A stretch of DNA of 64,000 nt from Pseudomonas sp. P8_229 (GTDB lineage Bacteria; Pseudomonadota; Gammaproteobacteria; Pseudomonadales; Pseudomonadaceae). Position numbers and translations under genes: made by a program. Shown one piece after another: positions 11,108-19,067 of the stretch (its first letter is position 1; each line of letters begins with the position of its first letter). The notes under the pieces are model-generated. The model saw only the letters and a list, made by a program, of their open reading frames with translations, did not search any database and had not been told where the DNA came from. The DNA lies in contig NZ_CP125378.1 in assembly GCF_034008635.1 (NCBI RefSeq), positions 1,974,001 to 2,038,000 of the forward strand, read 5' to 3'.

Positions 11108-11145
11108 TCATGCAATTTGCATGACAAGTGCATTATCGACATGCA
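11108..11145. promoter_or_regulatory. Candidate enhancer (activator sites) for the BON gene
   Basis: TCATGCAATTTGCATGA (11108-11124) is a perfect inverted repeat with a one-base centre. TGCAT-N7-ATGCA follows at 11129-11145. They lie about 90-127 bases upstream of the predicted start site, the usual distance for a sigma-54 enhancer. The activator is unknown. Confidence 0.5.
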
Positions 11146-11207
11146 AGTTGCGGCTTTTCGGAAAGTTCCTAACCCGCTGAAATTCCTGAAGCTTTTTTTG
11201 AAGGCCG

Positions 11208-11237
11208 AAAACAAAAACGCCCCGCATGGCGGGGCAT
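11208..11237 (-). terminator. Rho-independent terminator of pilA
   Basis: Minus strand: GCCCCGCCATGCGGGGC followed by GTTTTTGTTTT, about 20 bases after the pilA stop. Confidence 0.85.
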
Positions 11238-11255
11238 CTCAGGACGCTGACTCAA

Positions 11256-11696
11256 TCAGGCACCGGTGCCTGCGCAACCCTTAGGCGCGTAGTCCGGGTT
11301 GACGGTCGACGCACAGCTCCAGACGCCGGAGGTGTTGCCGGTTGCAGCACCGGTACGGGTCAACGTAATGGTTTTACCGAGCACCGGACCTGGAGCATTC
11401 ACCAGTGTGCAGGTGATAGTGCCGGCACCGGTCGAGGCGGTTCCCGACGCCGCCAGCGTGCAGTTGGAGGTGGTCGCTGTAGCGCTACCGGCCACCAGTA
11501 ATAGCGTTGGATCAGTGCCTTGATTGATGGTGTCCTCGAACGGCACCTTCAGTGCACTGATCTCCGCCAGACCCGCAGTCACTTTCGAACGTGCCTGGTA
11601 TTTGGAGTATTGCGGCAAGGCGATAGTCGCCAGAATGCCAATGATCGCCACCACGATCAGCAGCTCGATCAGAGTAAAGCCCTGTTGTTGTTTCAT
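11256..11696 (-). CDS. pilA: Type IV major pilin
   Basis: A 146-residue prepilin starting at the ATG at 11696 (MKQQQGFTLIELL); the open frame extends upstream but only this start gives the short basic leader. PilD should cut after Gly6, leaving N-methyl-Phe1 and Glu5, followed by the hydrophobic assembly helix. Four cysteines lie in the globular part; the last pair (WSC...KGC) probably closes the D-region loop. PilA polymerises into the type IVa pilus for twitching, adhesion and DNA uptake. It is divergent from pilBCD and has a sigma-54 promoter, a strong terminator and no other gene in its unit. Confidence 0.93.
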   Translation of the reverse strand: MKQQQGFTLIELLIVVAIIGILATIALPQYSKYQARSKVTAGLAEISALKVPFEDTINQGTDPTLLLVAGSATATTSNCTLAASGTASTGAGTITCTLVNAPGPVLGKTITLTRTGAATGNTSGVWSCASTVNPDYAPKGCAGTGA

Positions 11697-11745
11697 AGAT
11701 ACGCTCCATGCATGAGTCGGAATCTCATGATCTGAGATGGGCTCA

Positions 11746-11760
11746 GCATAGCCCATGCCA
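11746..11760 (-). promoter_or_regulatory. Sigma-54 promoter of pilA
   Basis: Minus strand TGGCATGGGCTATGC matches 13 of 15 positions of TGGCACGNNNNTTGC, with GG and GC correctly spaced. It predicts a start near 11735 and a leader of about 39 bases, as expected for a PilR-activated pilA. Confidence 0.85.
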
Positions 11761-11833
11761 ACCGCTCGCTCGCCCGAATACTCGGCATGCCCACGATGCG
11801 AAGGCCTTTCCTACAACCGACAACCGCACTATC

Positions 11834-11848
11834 TGACACTTTTTGTCA
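11834..11848. promoter_or_regulatory. Candidate PilR-binding repeat upstream of pilA
   Basis: TGACA-CTTTT-TGTCA is a perfect inverted repeat about 100 bases upstream of the predicted pilA start; another TGTCA stands at about 11872. PilR in P. aeruginosa binds TGTC-type repeats at a similar distance. The site also lies between the divergent pilA and pilB genes. Confidence 0.5.
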
Positions 11849-11921
11849 CCTGTGCCCGACGTGTGTGGCGCTGTCACTTGACTAGGCTATAAGTCATGAA
11901 CGGCAAGCGTGCGGAATCCCC

Positions 11922-13622
11922 ATGAATGACATCGCTCTGAGCGGTCTGGCCAAGCAACTGGTACAGGCTGAACTGTTGACGGAAAAAAGCGCCCAGCAAG
12001 CCTGGCAACAGGCGCAGCGCAATCGGCTGTCGCTGGTCAGCTACCTGGTGCAGAACAAACTGGTGAGGAGTTCCCAGGTCGCCGAAATCGCTTCCGAGCA
12101 TTTCGGCATGGCCTTCATGGACCTCAATTGCCTCGACAAGGAAACCCAGCCCAAGGGCCTGGTCAGTGAAAAACTGGTGCGTCAGCACCACGCCCTGCCC
12201 TTGTGGCGACGCGGCAACAAGCTGTTCGTGGGCATTTCCGATCCGAGCAATCATCAGGCAATCAACGATATCCAGTTCAGCACCGGACTGAGTACCGAAG
12301 CCATCCTGGTGGAAGACGACAAACTCAGCGATGCCATCGAGAAATTTTTCGACACCCACGCCAGCGGCCTCGAAGAGATGGCCGACGTCGACCTCGACGG
12401 GGTGGACGTCGAATCCGTCGACGACAGCCGACAGGAGAATATCGGCGGACTCGATGCCGATGACGCCCCGGTGGTGCGCTTCGTGCACAAGATGCTGCTG
12501 GACGCGATCAAGAGTGGCTCGTCGGACTTGCACTTCGAACCCTACGAAAAGAACTTCCGGGTGCGGGTGCGCACCGACGGCATCCTGCGCGAAGTGGCCA
12601 AACCGCCGATTCAGTTGGCCGGGCGGATCGCCGCACGCCTGAAAGTCATGGCCAGCCTCGACATCTCGGAGCGGCGCAAACCCCAGGACGGGCGGATCAA
12701 GATGCGCCTGTCGAAGAGCAAGTCGATCGACTTCCGGGTCAACACCCTGCCCACCCTGTGGGGCGAGAAAGTGGTGATCCGGATTCTCGATCCGTCCAGC
12801 GCGCAGATCGGCATCGATGCCCTGGGTTACGAACCGGCGCAGAAAGACCTGTACATGGCCGCGCTCAAGCAGCCGCAGGGGATGATTCTGGTGACCGGCC
12901 CGACCGGGTCGGGGAAAACCGTGTCGCTGTACACCGGACTCAATATTCTCAATACCGTCGACATCAACATTTCCACCGCCGAAGACCCGGTGGAAATCAA
13001 CATGGAAGGCATCAACCAGGTCAACGTCAATCCGAAACAGGGGCTGGATTTCTCCCAGGCATTACGCTCGTTTCTGCGTCAGGACCCGGACGTGATCATG
13101 GTCGGCGAAATTCGCGATCTGGAAACCGCCGAGATCGCGATCAAGGCCGCGCAGACCGGCCACCTCGTGTTGTCCACGCTGCACACCAACAGCGCCGCCG
13201 AAACCCTGACCCGCCTGCACAACATGGGCATTCCCGGCTTCAACATCGCCACCTCGGTGAGCCTGATCATCGCCCAGCGCCTGGCACGCAAGCTGTGCAG
13301 CCACTGCAAGAAACCGATCGAGATTCCGCGCGAAACGCTGATCAAGGAAGGCTTCCCACCGGAACAGATCAGCAGTTTCACGATCTATGAGCCGGTCGGT
13401 TGCGATCAATGCAACGGCGGCTACAAGGGACGCGTGGGGATTTATGAAGTGGTGAAAAACACACCCGAGCTGCAACGGCTGATCATGGCCGAAGGCAACT
13501 CGCTGGAAATCGACAGCCAGATGCGTCACGACGGTTTCGACGATCTGCGCACCTCAGGCCTGCGCAAGGCCATGCAAGGCATCACCAGCCTGGAAGAAAT
13601 CAACCGGGTCACCAAGGACTGA
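11922..13622 (+). CDS. pilB: Type IV pilus extension ATPase
   Basis: A 566-residue secretion ATPase that powers pilus assembly at the inner membrane. An N-terminal MshEN/T2SSE-N region (about residues 1-150) is followed by the hexameric ATPase core, with Walker A GPTGSGKT near residue 325, Asp-box and Walker B (VIMVGEIRDLETAEIA) and a His-box (TGHLVLSTLHTN). The C-terminal tetracysteine zinc motif (CSHC ... CDQC) is complete. It is the first gene of pilB-pilC-pilD-coaE-yacG and lies divergent from pilA, with two bases between its stop and pilC. Confidence 0.97.
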   Translation: MNDIALSGLAKQLVQAELLTEKSAQQAWQQAQRNRLSLVSYLVQNKLVRSSQVAEIASEHFGMAFMDLNCLDKETQPKGLVSEKLVRQHHALPLWRRGNKLFVGISDPSNHQAINDIQFSTGLSTEAILVEDDKLSDAIEKFFDTHASGLEEMADVDLDGVDVESVDDSRQENIGGLDADDAPVVRFVHKMLLDAIKSGSSDLHFEPYEKNFRVRVRTDGILREVAKPPIQLAGRIAARLKVMASLDISERRKPQDGRIKMRLSKSKSIDFRVNTLPTLWGEKVVIRILDPSSAQIGIDALGYEPAQKDLYMAALKQPQGMILVTGPTGSGKTVSLYTGLNILNTVDINISTAEDPVEINMEGINQVNVNPKQGLDFSQALRSFLRQDPDVIMVGEIRDLETAEIAIKAAQTGHLVLSTLHTNSAAETLTRLHNMGIPGFNIATSVSLIIAQRLARKLCSHCKKPIEIPRETLIKEGFPPEQISSFTIYEPVGCDQCNGGYKGRVGIYEVVKNTPELQRLIMAEGNSLEIDSQMRHDGFDDLRTSGLRKAMQGITSLEEINRVTKD

Positions 13623-13624
13623 AC

Positions 13625-14842
13625 ATGGCGGTCAAGGCAGCGAAAATCAGCATCTACGCCTGGGAAGGCACGGACCGCAAAGGCAGCAAGGTCACCGGCG
13701 AACTGAGCGGGCAGAACCCCGCGTTGATCAAGGCCCAGCTACGTAAACAAGGGATCAACCCCGGCAAGGTGCGCAAGAAATCCGTCTCCCTGCTGAGTTT
13801 CGGCAAACGCATCAAGGCCCAGGACATCGCGTTGTTCACCCGCCAGATGGCGACCATGATGAAAGCCGGCGTGCCGCTGCTGCAGTCGTTCGATATCATT
13901 GGCGAAGGCTTCGACAACCCGGCGATGCGCAAACTGGTGGACGAGGTGAAGCAGGAGGTTGCCGCCGGCAACAGCTTCGCCACCGCCCTGCGCAAGAAAC
14001 CGCAGTATTTCGATGAACTGTATTGCAACCTGGTGGATGCCGGCGAGCAGTCCGGCGCGCTCGACACGTTGCTGGAGCGAGTCGCGACCTATAAAGAAAA
14101 AAGCGAAGCGCTCAAGGCCAAGATCAAGAAAGCCATGACCTACCCCACCGCCGTGGTGCTGGTGGCAATGGTCGTCACCGGGATTTTGCTGGTGAAAGTG
14201 GTGCCGCAGTTTCAGGCGGTATTTTCCGGCTTCGGTGCTGAACTGCCGGCCTTCACGCTGATGGTGATCAGCATTTCCGAATTCATGCAGCAATGGTGGT
14301 GGGCGGTGCTTGGTGCACTGATTGCGGTGTTTTTCGGTACGCGTCACGCCCTGAGAAAGTCCCAGGCACTGCGCGACCGCAAAGACACCTGGCTGCTGAA
14401 AGTGCCGTTGGTGGGCACACTGATGTACAAGTCGGCGGTGGCCCGATTCGCCCGTACCCTGTCGACCACTTTCGCTGCCGGCGTACCGCTGGTGGAGGCA
14501 CTGGATTCGGTGGCCGGGGCCACCGGCAATGTGGTGTTCAAGCGCGCGGTGCTGCGCATCCGCCAGGACGTCGCCACCGGCATGCAGCTGAATTTTTCGA
14601 TGCGCAGCACAGGAGTGTTCCCCAACATGGCGGTGCAGATGACCGCCATCGGCGAGGAATCCGGCGCGCTGGATGACATGCTCGACAAAGTCGCCGGTTT
14701 TTATGAGGACGAAGTGGATAACATGGTCGACAACCTCACCAGCCTGATGGAGCCGTTCATCATGGTGGTGCTCGGTGTCATCGTCGGCGGTCTGGTCGTG
14801 GCCATGTACTTGCCGATCTTCCAACTCGGCTCAGCGATCTGA
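13625..14842 (+). CDS. pilC: Type IV pilus inner-membrane platform protein
   Basis: A 405-residue polytopic membrane protein of the GspF/PilC family. It has two copies of the cytoplasmic T2SSF domain (FTRQMATMMKAGVPLLQSFDII and FARTLSTTFAAGVPLVEALDSV) and hydrophobic segments near residues 175-195, 220-240 and the C-terminus. PilC links ATP hydrolysis by PilB and PilT to pilin extraction from the membrane. It follows pilB after two bases and directly precedes pilD. Confidence 0.96.
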   Translation: MAVKAAKISIYAWEGTDRKGSKVTGELSGQNPALIKAQLRKQGINPGKVRKKSVSLLSFGKRIKAQDIALFTRQMATMMKAGVPLLQSFDIIGEGFDNPAMRKLVDEVKQEVAAGNSFATALRKKPQYFDELYCNLVDAGEQSGALDTLLERVATYKEKSEALKAKIKKAMTYPTAVVLVAMVVTGILLVKVVPQFQAVFSGFGAELPAFTLMVISISEFMQQWWWAVLGALIAVFFGTRHALRKSQALRDRKDTWLLKVPLVGTLMYKSAVARFARTLSTTFAAGVPLVEALDSVAGATGNVVFKRAVLRIRQDVATGMQLNFSMRSTGVFPNMAVQMTAIGEESGALDDMLDKVAGFYEDEVDNMVDNLTSLMEPFIMVVLGVIVGGLVVAMYLPIFQLGSAI

Positions 14843-14843
14843 C

Positions 14844-15716
14844 ATGCCTATCGACGAACTTTTCAGTCTGTATCCGCTGGCCTTCGTTTTCACTGCACTG
14901 CTGCTGGGTCTGGTGGTCGGCAGTTTTCTCAACGTGCTGGTCTGGCGTCTGCCGAAAATGCTCGAGCGCGATTGGCGCCAGCAGGCTCAGGACGTCCTCG
15001 GCCTGCCGAGTGATACGCCACTGCCGACTTACAACCTGATACTGCCGCACTCCGAATGCCCGCAATGCGGCCACCGAATTCGTGTATGGGAGAACATCCC
15101 GCTGCTCAGCTACCTGTTCCTGCGCGGACGCTGTTCTGCGTGTGCCGCCCCGATCAGCAAGCGCTATCCCCTGACTGAACTGGCCTGCGGTCTGCTCTCG
15201 GCGTTCATCGCCTGGCATCTGGGTTTTGGCTGGCCGGCCGGTCTGTTGATCGTCCTCACCTGGGGGCTGCTGGCGATGAGCCTGATCGATACCGAACATC
15301 AACTGCTGCCCGATGTGCTGGTGCTGCCGTTGCTGTGGCTGGGGTTGATCGTCAACAGCTTCGCAGTGTTCGTCTCGCTGCACGCGGCACTATGGGGCGC
15401 GGTGGCCGGTTACATGGCGCTGTGGTCGGTGTTCTGGCTGTTCAAGCTGCTGACCGGCAAAGACGGCATCGGTCATGGTGATTTCAAGCTGCTGGCGCTG
15501 CTCGGGGCCTGGGGTGGCTGGCAGATTCTGCCGCTGACGATCCTGTTGTCATCGCTGGTGGGGGCCGTTGTCGGGGTGATTGTGCTGCGTCTGCGCGAAC
15601 AGAAAACCTCGACGCCGATCCCCTTCGGCCCGTATCTGGCAATTGCCGGCTGGATTGCCTTGCTCTGGGGTGGTCAAATAACCGACTTCTATTGGCAGTT
15701 TGTCGGTTTGAAATGA
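14844..15716 (+). CDS. pilD: Prepilin peptidase / N-methyltransferase
   Basis: A 290-residue integral membrane enzyme that cleaves and N-methylates all prepilins in this window. The ATG at 14844 directly follows the pilC stop and gives [14 protein letters not shown], the usual start. The cytoplasmic zinc domain with four cysteines is present (CPQCGH ... CSACAAP). The two catalytic aspartates of the aspartyl peptidase lie in [12 protein letters not shown] and GHGDFKLLA. Its stop overlaps the coaE start (ATGA). It probably also processes type II secretion pseudopilins encoded elsewhere. Confidence 0.96.
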   Translation: MPIDELFSLYPLAFVFTALLLGLVVGSFLNVLVWRLPKMLERDWRQQAQDVLGLPSDTPLPTYNLILPHSECPQCGHRIRVWENIPLLSYLFLRGRCSACAAPISKRYPLTELACGLLSAFIAWHLGFGWPAGLLIVLTWGLLAMSLIDTEHQLLPDVLVLPLLWLGLIVNSFAVFVSLHAALWGAVAGYMALWSVFWLFKLLTGKDGIGHGDFKLLALLGAWGGWQILPLTILLSSLVGAVVGVIVLRLREQKTSTPIPFGPYLAIAGWIALLWGGQITDFYWQFVGLK

Positions 15717-16336
15717 ATACCCCTGTGGAAAAACCCTGGATTCTCGGTCTGACCGGCGGCATCGGCAGCGGCAAAAGCGCCGCGGCCCAGCACTTCATCG
15801 ACCTCGGAATCCACGTGGTCGACGCCGATCACGCAGCGCGCTGGGTGGTCGAGTCGGGCCGTCCGGCACTGGCAAAGATTGCCGAGCACTTCGGCCCGGA
15901 TGTACTGCAGGCGGACGGAACCCTGAACCGCGCCGCCCTGCGCCAGCTGATTTTTGAAGTGCCGGAGCAACGTCGCTGGCTCGAAGCCCTGCTGCATCCG
16001 CTGATCGCCGAGGAAATCGCCCACCATCTGGCGCTGGCAAAATCGCCTTACGCGATTCTGGTTTCGCCGCTGCTGATCGAATCCGGGCAATACGCGATGA
16101 CCCAGCGCATCCTGGTGATCGACGCCCCGCAACAACTGCAGATCGAACGCACCTTGCAGCGTGACCAGACCAGCGAACAGCAGGTTCAGGCGATCCTCAA
16201 GGCCCAGTCGAGCCGCGAAGACCGCGTGAGCCGTGCCGACGATGTGGTGGTCAACGACCGCGACCTCGCCTGGCTGCACAGCGAAGTCGAACGCCTGCAT
16301 CACTTTTACCTGACTTTATCCGGAGGCCAGTCATGA
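15713..16336 (+). CDS. coaE: Dephospho-CoA kinase
   Basis: A 207-residue cytoplasmic P-loop kinase that catalyses the last step of coenzyme A synthesis. The start is the ATG at 15713, which overlaps the pilD stop by four bases. The P-loop is [11 protein letters not shown], and family segments VVDADHAAR and SPLLIESG follow. It sits in the pilBCD operon for reasons of conserved order only and overlaps yacG by four bases. Confidence 0.95.
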   Translation: MNTPVEKPWILGLTGGIGSGKSAAAQHFIDLGIHVVDADHAARWVVESGRPALAKIAEHFGPDVLQADGTLNRAALRQLIFEVPEQRRWLEALLHPLIAEEIAHHLALAKSPYAILVSPLLIESGQYAMTQRILVIDAPQQLQIERTLQRDQTSEQQVQAILKAQSSREDRVSRADDVVVNDRDLAWLHSEVERLHHFYLTLSGGQS

Positions 16337-16533
16337 GCCAGATCCCGACCGTAGAATGCCCAACCTGTGGCGCCCCCGTGGAATTTATCCCCGAGAACAA
16401 GTTTCGCCCGTTCTGCTCCGATCGCTGCAAGCTGATCGACCTCGGCGCCTGGGCGTCCGAAGAACACAAGATTCCGGTGGCTGCGGATGCCGAAGACGAA
16501 ATGTTCTCCGGCGATTTCGACCCGCGCCACTGA
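16333..16533 (+). CDS. yacG: DNA gyrase inhibitor YacG
   Basis: A 66-residue zinc protein: CPTC near the N-terminus and FCSDRC after a 15-residue loop bind one zinc ion. YacG binds GyrB and blocks DNA binding by gyrase in E. coli. The acidic C-terminal tail ([12 protein letters not shown]) is typical. It is the last gene of the pil operon; its stop lies six bases from the convergent small gene. Confidence 0.93.
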   Translation: MSQIPTVECPTCGAPVEFIPENKFRPFCSDRCKLIDLGAWASEEHKIPVAADAEDEMFSGDFDPRH

Positions 16534-16539
16534 CCGCAA

Positions 16540-16755
16540 TCAGGGCCGCATGAAGCCGTAGTCCTGATCGTCGTCGAGGTTTTCCGCGAGAAAACGCAAC
16601 TCGTCGGCCAGGTCTTCGGCGTTGCGCACGGCCTTGCTCTGCTGCACGACCGCACTGAGCAAGGCGCGCAGACTCAGGCCCGGATCGAAGCCCACCTCCT
16701 GCGCCATGTCCAGACTCTGCCGCGTTTCCTGCCTCGCCCACTCATACACACTCAT
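16540..16755 (-). CDS. Small conserved Pseudomonas protein, unknown function
   Basis: 71 residues, starting at the ATG at 16755 (MSVYEWARQETR). It is acidic, with a helical, DELRFLAENLDDDQDY-type C-terminus, no signal peptide and no membrane segment. It is convergent with yacG and lies next to the CbiM-like gene on the same strand, 65 bases away, in an order I recall from P. aeruginosa (PA4531-4532 region). I do not recognise a named domain. Confidence 0.75.
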   Translation of the reverse strand: MSVYEWARQETRQSLDMAQEVGFDPGLSLRALLSAVVQQSKAVRNAEDLADELRFLAENLDDDQDYGFMRP

Positions 16756-16820
16756 GCCGCTGCTCCTGAAGGGATTTGGCCGAGCATGAAATGCTGCGAG
16801 GGTCGCAGGTTTGATGTGGA

Positions 16821-17510
16821 TCAAGACTTGGGATCGTCGTCCTTCCAGGGCGCCGAAAGGTAGCGGGCGCGGTTGAAGGTTTCCAGCCACTCCGGGCTGA
16901 ACACTACCAGCGCGCTGATCACCATGCCGTTGATAAAGGCTTCGGGAAAGATCAGCAACCACAGATAACCGATGAAGTCTTCCAGCCATTCCGGCATGGC
17001 GAACAAGCCGTCGTACCAGAGCAGGCTCAGGCTCAGCGCCAGACACAACAACGCCGACAATGCCGCCGCGAAGAATCCGGAACAGAAGATATACACAAAC
17101 GGATTACGCGGCTGAGCGCGCTCGACAACGATCGCCACGCATTCGGTGATCAACACCGGCAGCAGGATCAGCAACGTACCGTTGACCCCGACCGCCGCCA
17201 GATCCTGACGGCCGAGCAATACCAGTCCGAGCTGCGCCACCAGGCCGCCGACAATCGCCAGCGGCCAGTCCAGCAGCAGCGTCACCGCGGTCATGCCGAT
17301 GAAGTGGTAAGACACCCCGGTGTCGAAATCCCTGCGCACCATCCACAACAGAAACAACGCGAACACGGTGCCGAAGAGTAAATGCTGACGACGATTGTCA
17401 CTGAACAACTCGACCCATGGCGCACGCCAGATCGCCCAGACCAGCACTGGCAGGTAAATCAGCCAACCGAGCGTCAGGCTCGTGGATGACAACAGTTCGG
17501 CACCGATCAT
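16821..17510 (-). CDS. Energy-coupling factor transporter permease-like membrane protein (CbiM family)
   Basis: A 229-residue protein with about six hydrophobic segments from residue 12 onward. The central YHFIGMTAVTLLLDWPLAIVGG and LLPVLITE segments resemble the CbiM substrate-binding component of cobalt/nickel ECF transporters. The short N-terminus lacks the canonical MHI(P/M)DG metal-binding start of true CbiM, so the substrate is uncertain. No ATPase or CbiQ/CbiN gene is adjacent, so it may act alone or with parts encoded elsewhere. Confidence 0.78.
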   Translation of the reverse strand: MIGAELLSSTSLTLGWLIYLPVLVWAIWRAPWVELFSDNRRQHLLFGTVFALFLLWMVRRDFDTGVSYHFIGMTAVTLLLDWPLAIVGGLVAQLGLVLLGRQDLAAVGVNGTLLILLPVLITECVAIVVERAQPRNPFVYIFCSGFFAAALSALLCLALSLSLLWYDGLFAMPEWLEDFIGYLWLLIFPEAFINGMVISALVVFSPEWLETFNRARYLSAPWKDDDPKS

Positions 17511-17628
17511 CTTTCCCTCATTTTTTCCGTGGGTTTACGTCCTTTGTCGCAGTCTACACCGCAGCCCTGAGAGCATCAGCCGATGCAACGCTTACTGTTT
17601 GTCGCATTTGAACGCTAAGCTTGGGCTT

Positions 17629-18255
17629 ATGGATGACTCAGATTATTTACGCCTGCTGACCATCGCGGCCGAGCAAGCCAACGCGTTCCTGTCCAATGCC
17701 CGCAAATGGGAGCGTGAGCGTTGGGTCTGCCAACGCCTGCTGCAAGGCTTGAACATCCCTTACCGCGCCGATGAGTTCGCCCCCGCTGGCGAGCCGCCGG
17801 ACGTGCTGTTTCGCGACGCCAACTTCGAAGTGTTCTTCGTCCTCGATGAAGGACGTCGGCTCAACGACGAATGGCGCGACGAATTGCAGCGGCGGCGCAG
17901 CGCGTTTTCTCTCAGCCAGCTGGTACGCCGTGAAGCCAAGCCGCGGCGAATCCCGGCCAACGAGTTCCTGTTGCGACTGGCGCCGACCTTGCGCAAAAAA
18001 GCGCACAACTACAAGGAACGCGGCATGGATCTGGGCGAACTGGACATCATTGCCTTCGCCAGCCTCAAGCGCGAAGTGCTGGATCTCAACAGCCACTTTC
18101 CTCCGCCGACCGAATATCTGCGCCAGGGCTGGCGTTCGCTGTCGCTGGTCGGCCCGACGTTCGCCCGGGTGCTGTTTGCCCACCCTGACGCGCCGGACTT
18201 TCTGCGCAGCAACCTGGGACGCAGCATCGTCTTCGATGTCGGGATCAGCTTGTGA
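17629..18255 (+). CDS. DUF1780 domain-containing protein (putative nuclease fold)
   Basis: A 208-residue cytoplasmic protein starting at the ATG at 17629 (MDDSDYLRLL). It has no signal peptide or membrane helix and resembles the DUF1780 family, for which a restriction-endonuclease-like fold has been suggested. Possible active-site acidic residues lie in PPDVLFRDANFEVFFVLDE, which resembles a PD-(D/E)xK core; this is inference. Its stop overlaps the GTG of the MOSC gene, and the order DUF1780-MOSC-DUF3094-ndh suggests one unit. Confidence 0.8.
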   Translation: MDDSDYLRLLTIAAEQANAFLSNARKWERERWVCQRLLQGLNIPYRADEFAPAGEPPDVLFRDANFEVFFVLDEGRRLNDEWRDELQRRRSAFSLSQLVRREAKPRRIPANEFLLRLAPTLRKKAHNYKERGMDLGELDIIAFASLKREVLDLNSHFPPPTEYLRQGWRSLSLVGPTFARVLFAHPDAPDFLRSNLGRSIVFDVGISL

Positions 18256-18779
18256 CGCCACTGCAGCAGTTGATTGCCGACGTTCCGCAGACCGGCCGTG
18301 TGCGCTGGATCGGCGTACGCCCGGAGTTCCGTGGCCCGATGCTCGAGCTCGATGCCGTCGAGGCGCGGCTCGAAGCCGGACTGACCGGCGATCACGCCCG
18401 CCCCGGGGTGCGTAACGCGCGGCAGGTGACCCTGATTCAGTTCGAACACCTGGCGGTCATTGGCGCACTGATGGGCCGCCCTGCCGATCAACCGATGAGG
18501 CCTGAAGATCTGCGGCGCAATCTCGTCATCAGCGGCATCAATTTGTTTAGTCTCAAGGGGCGGCGCTTTCGCATCGGTCAGGCAATACTCGAGACCACCG
18601 GCTGGTGTCAGCCCTGTGCACGCCTGCAGAACAACCTCGGCCCCGGGACCTTTCAAGCGGTGCGCGGGCATGGCGGAATTACCGCACGAGTGTTACAAAG
18701 CGGGATCATTCGCCTCGACGACGGTGTTTCTGTCGAACCGGTTCCGGCCAGTGGCTATGCTGCATTCAACCCGGGATAA
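18252..18779 (+). CDS. MOSC domain-containing protein
   Basis: A 175-residue protein with a GTG start overlapping the DUF1780 stop (GTGA), implying translational coupling. It resembles a stand-alone MOSC domain, the fold that handles molybdenum cofactor or sulfur transfer. A conserved cysteine pair lies in TGWCQPCARL, and GLTGDHARPG and VRGHGGITARVL are typical MOSC segments. The physiological substrate is unknown. Confidence 0.83.
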   Translation: MTPLQQLIADVPQTGRVRWIGVRPEFRGPMLELDAVEARLEAGLTGDHARPGVRNARQVTLIQFEHLAVIGALMGRPADQPMRPEDLRRNLVISGINLFSLKGRRFRIGQAILETTGWCQPCARLQNNLGPGTFQAVRGHGGITARVLQSGIIRLDDGVSVEPVPASGYAAFNPG

Positions 18780-18830
18780 AAACCGCTGTAGCTTCCCCAC
18801 CTTCAGCAACGTCTACCTGACGAGGCCTTT

Positions 18831-19004
18831 ATGACCAGCCGCCTGAACCCCGAAGACCAGAAGCATGTCGAAGAGTACCTGCAGTTGTCCCAACACCAGG
18901 TCGAGCGCCGGCCATTCCGGCCGTGGATGCTCCTGGTGCTGGTGCTGGCAGTGACCATTGGTCTGGGCCTGCTGAGCCGACTTATCAGTTACCTGACGCT
19001 ATGA
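18831..19004 (+). CDS. DUF3094 single-pass membrane protein
   Basis: 57 residues: a charged N-terminus (MTSRLNPEDQKHVEEYL), then one hydrophobic helix (MLLVLVLAVTIGLGLL) and a short tail. This matches the DUF3094 family of gammaproteobacteria. It is too short for standard gene-finding cut-offs, but its position between the MOSC gene and ndh, its start and its codon pattern support it. Function unknown. Confidence 0.8.
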   Translation: MTSRLNPEDQKHVEEYLQLSQHQVERRPFRPWMLLVLVLAVTIGLGLLSRLISYLTL

Positions 19005-19067
19005 GCTGCCTCGCGCTCGCTTGGGTAACGACACCGATTTCCTTTAAAAACCTTGCGAGTTATCCCC

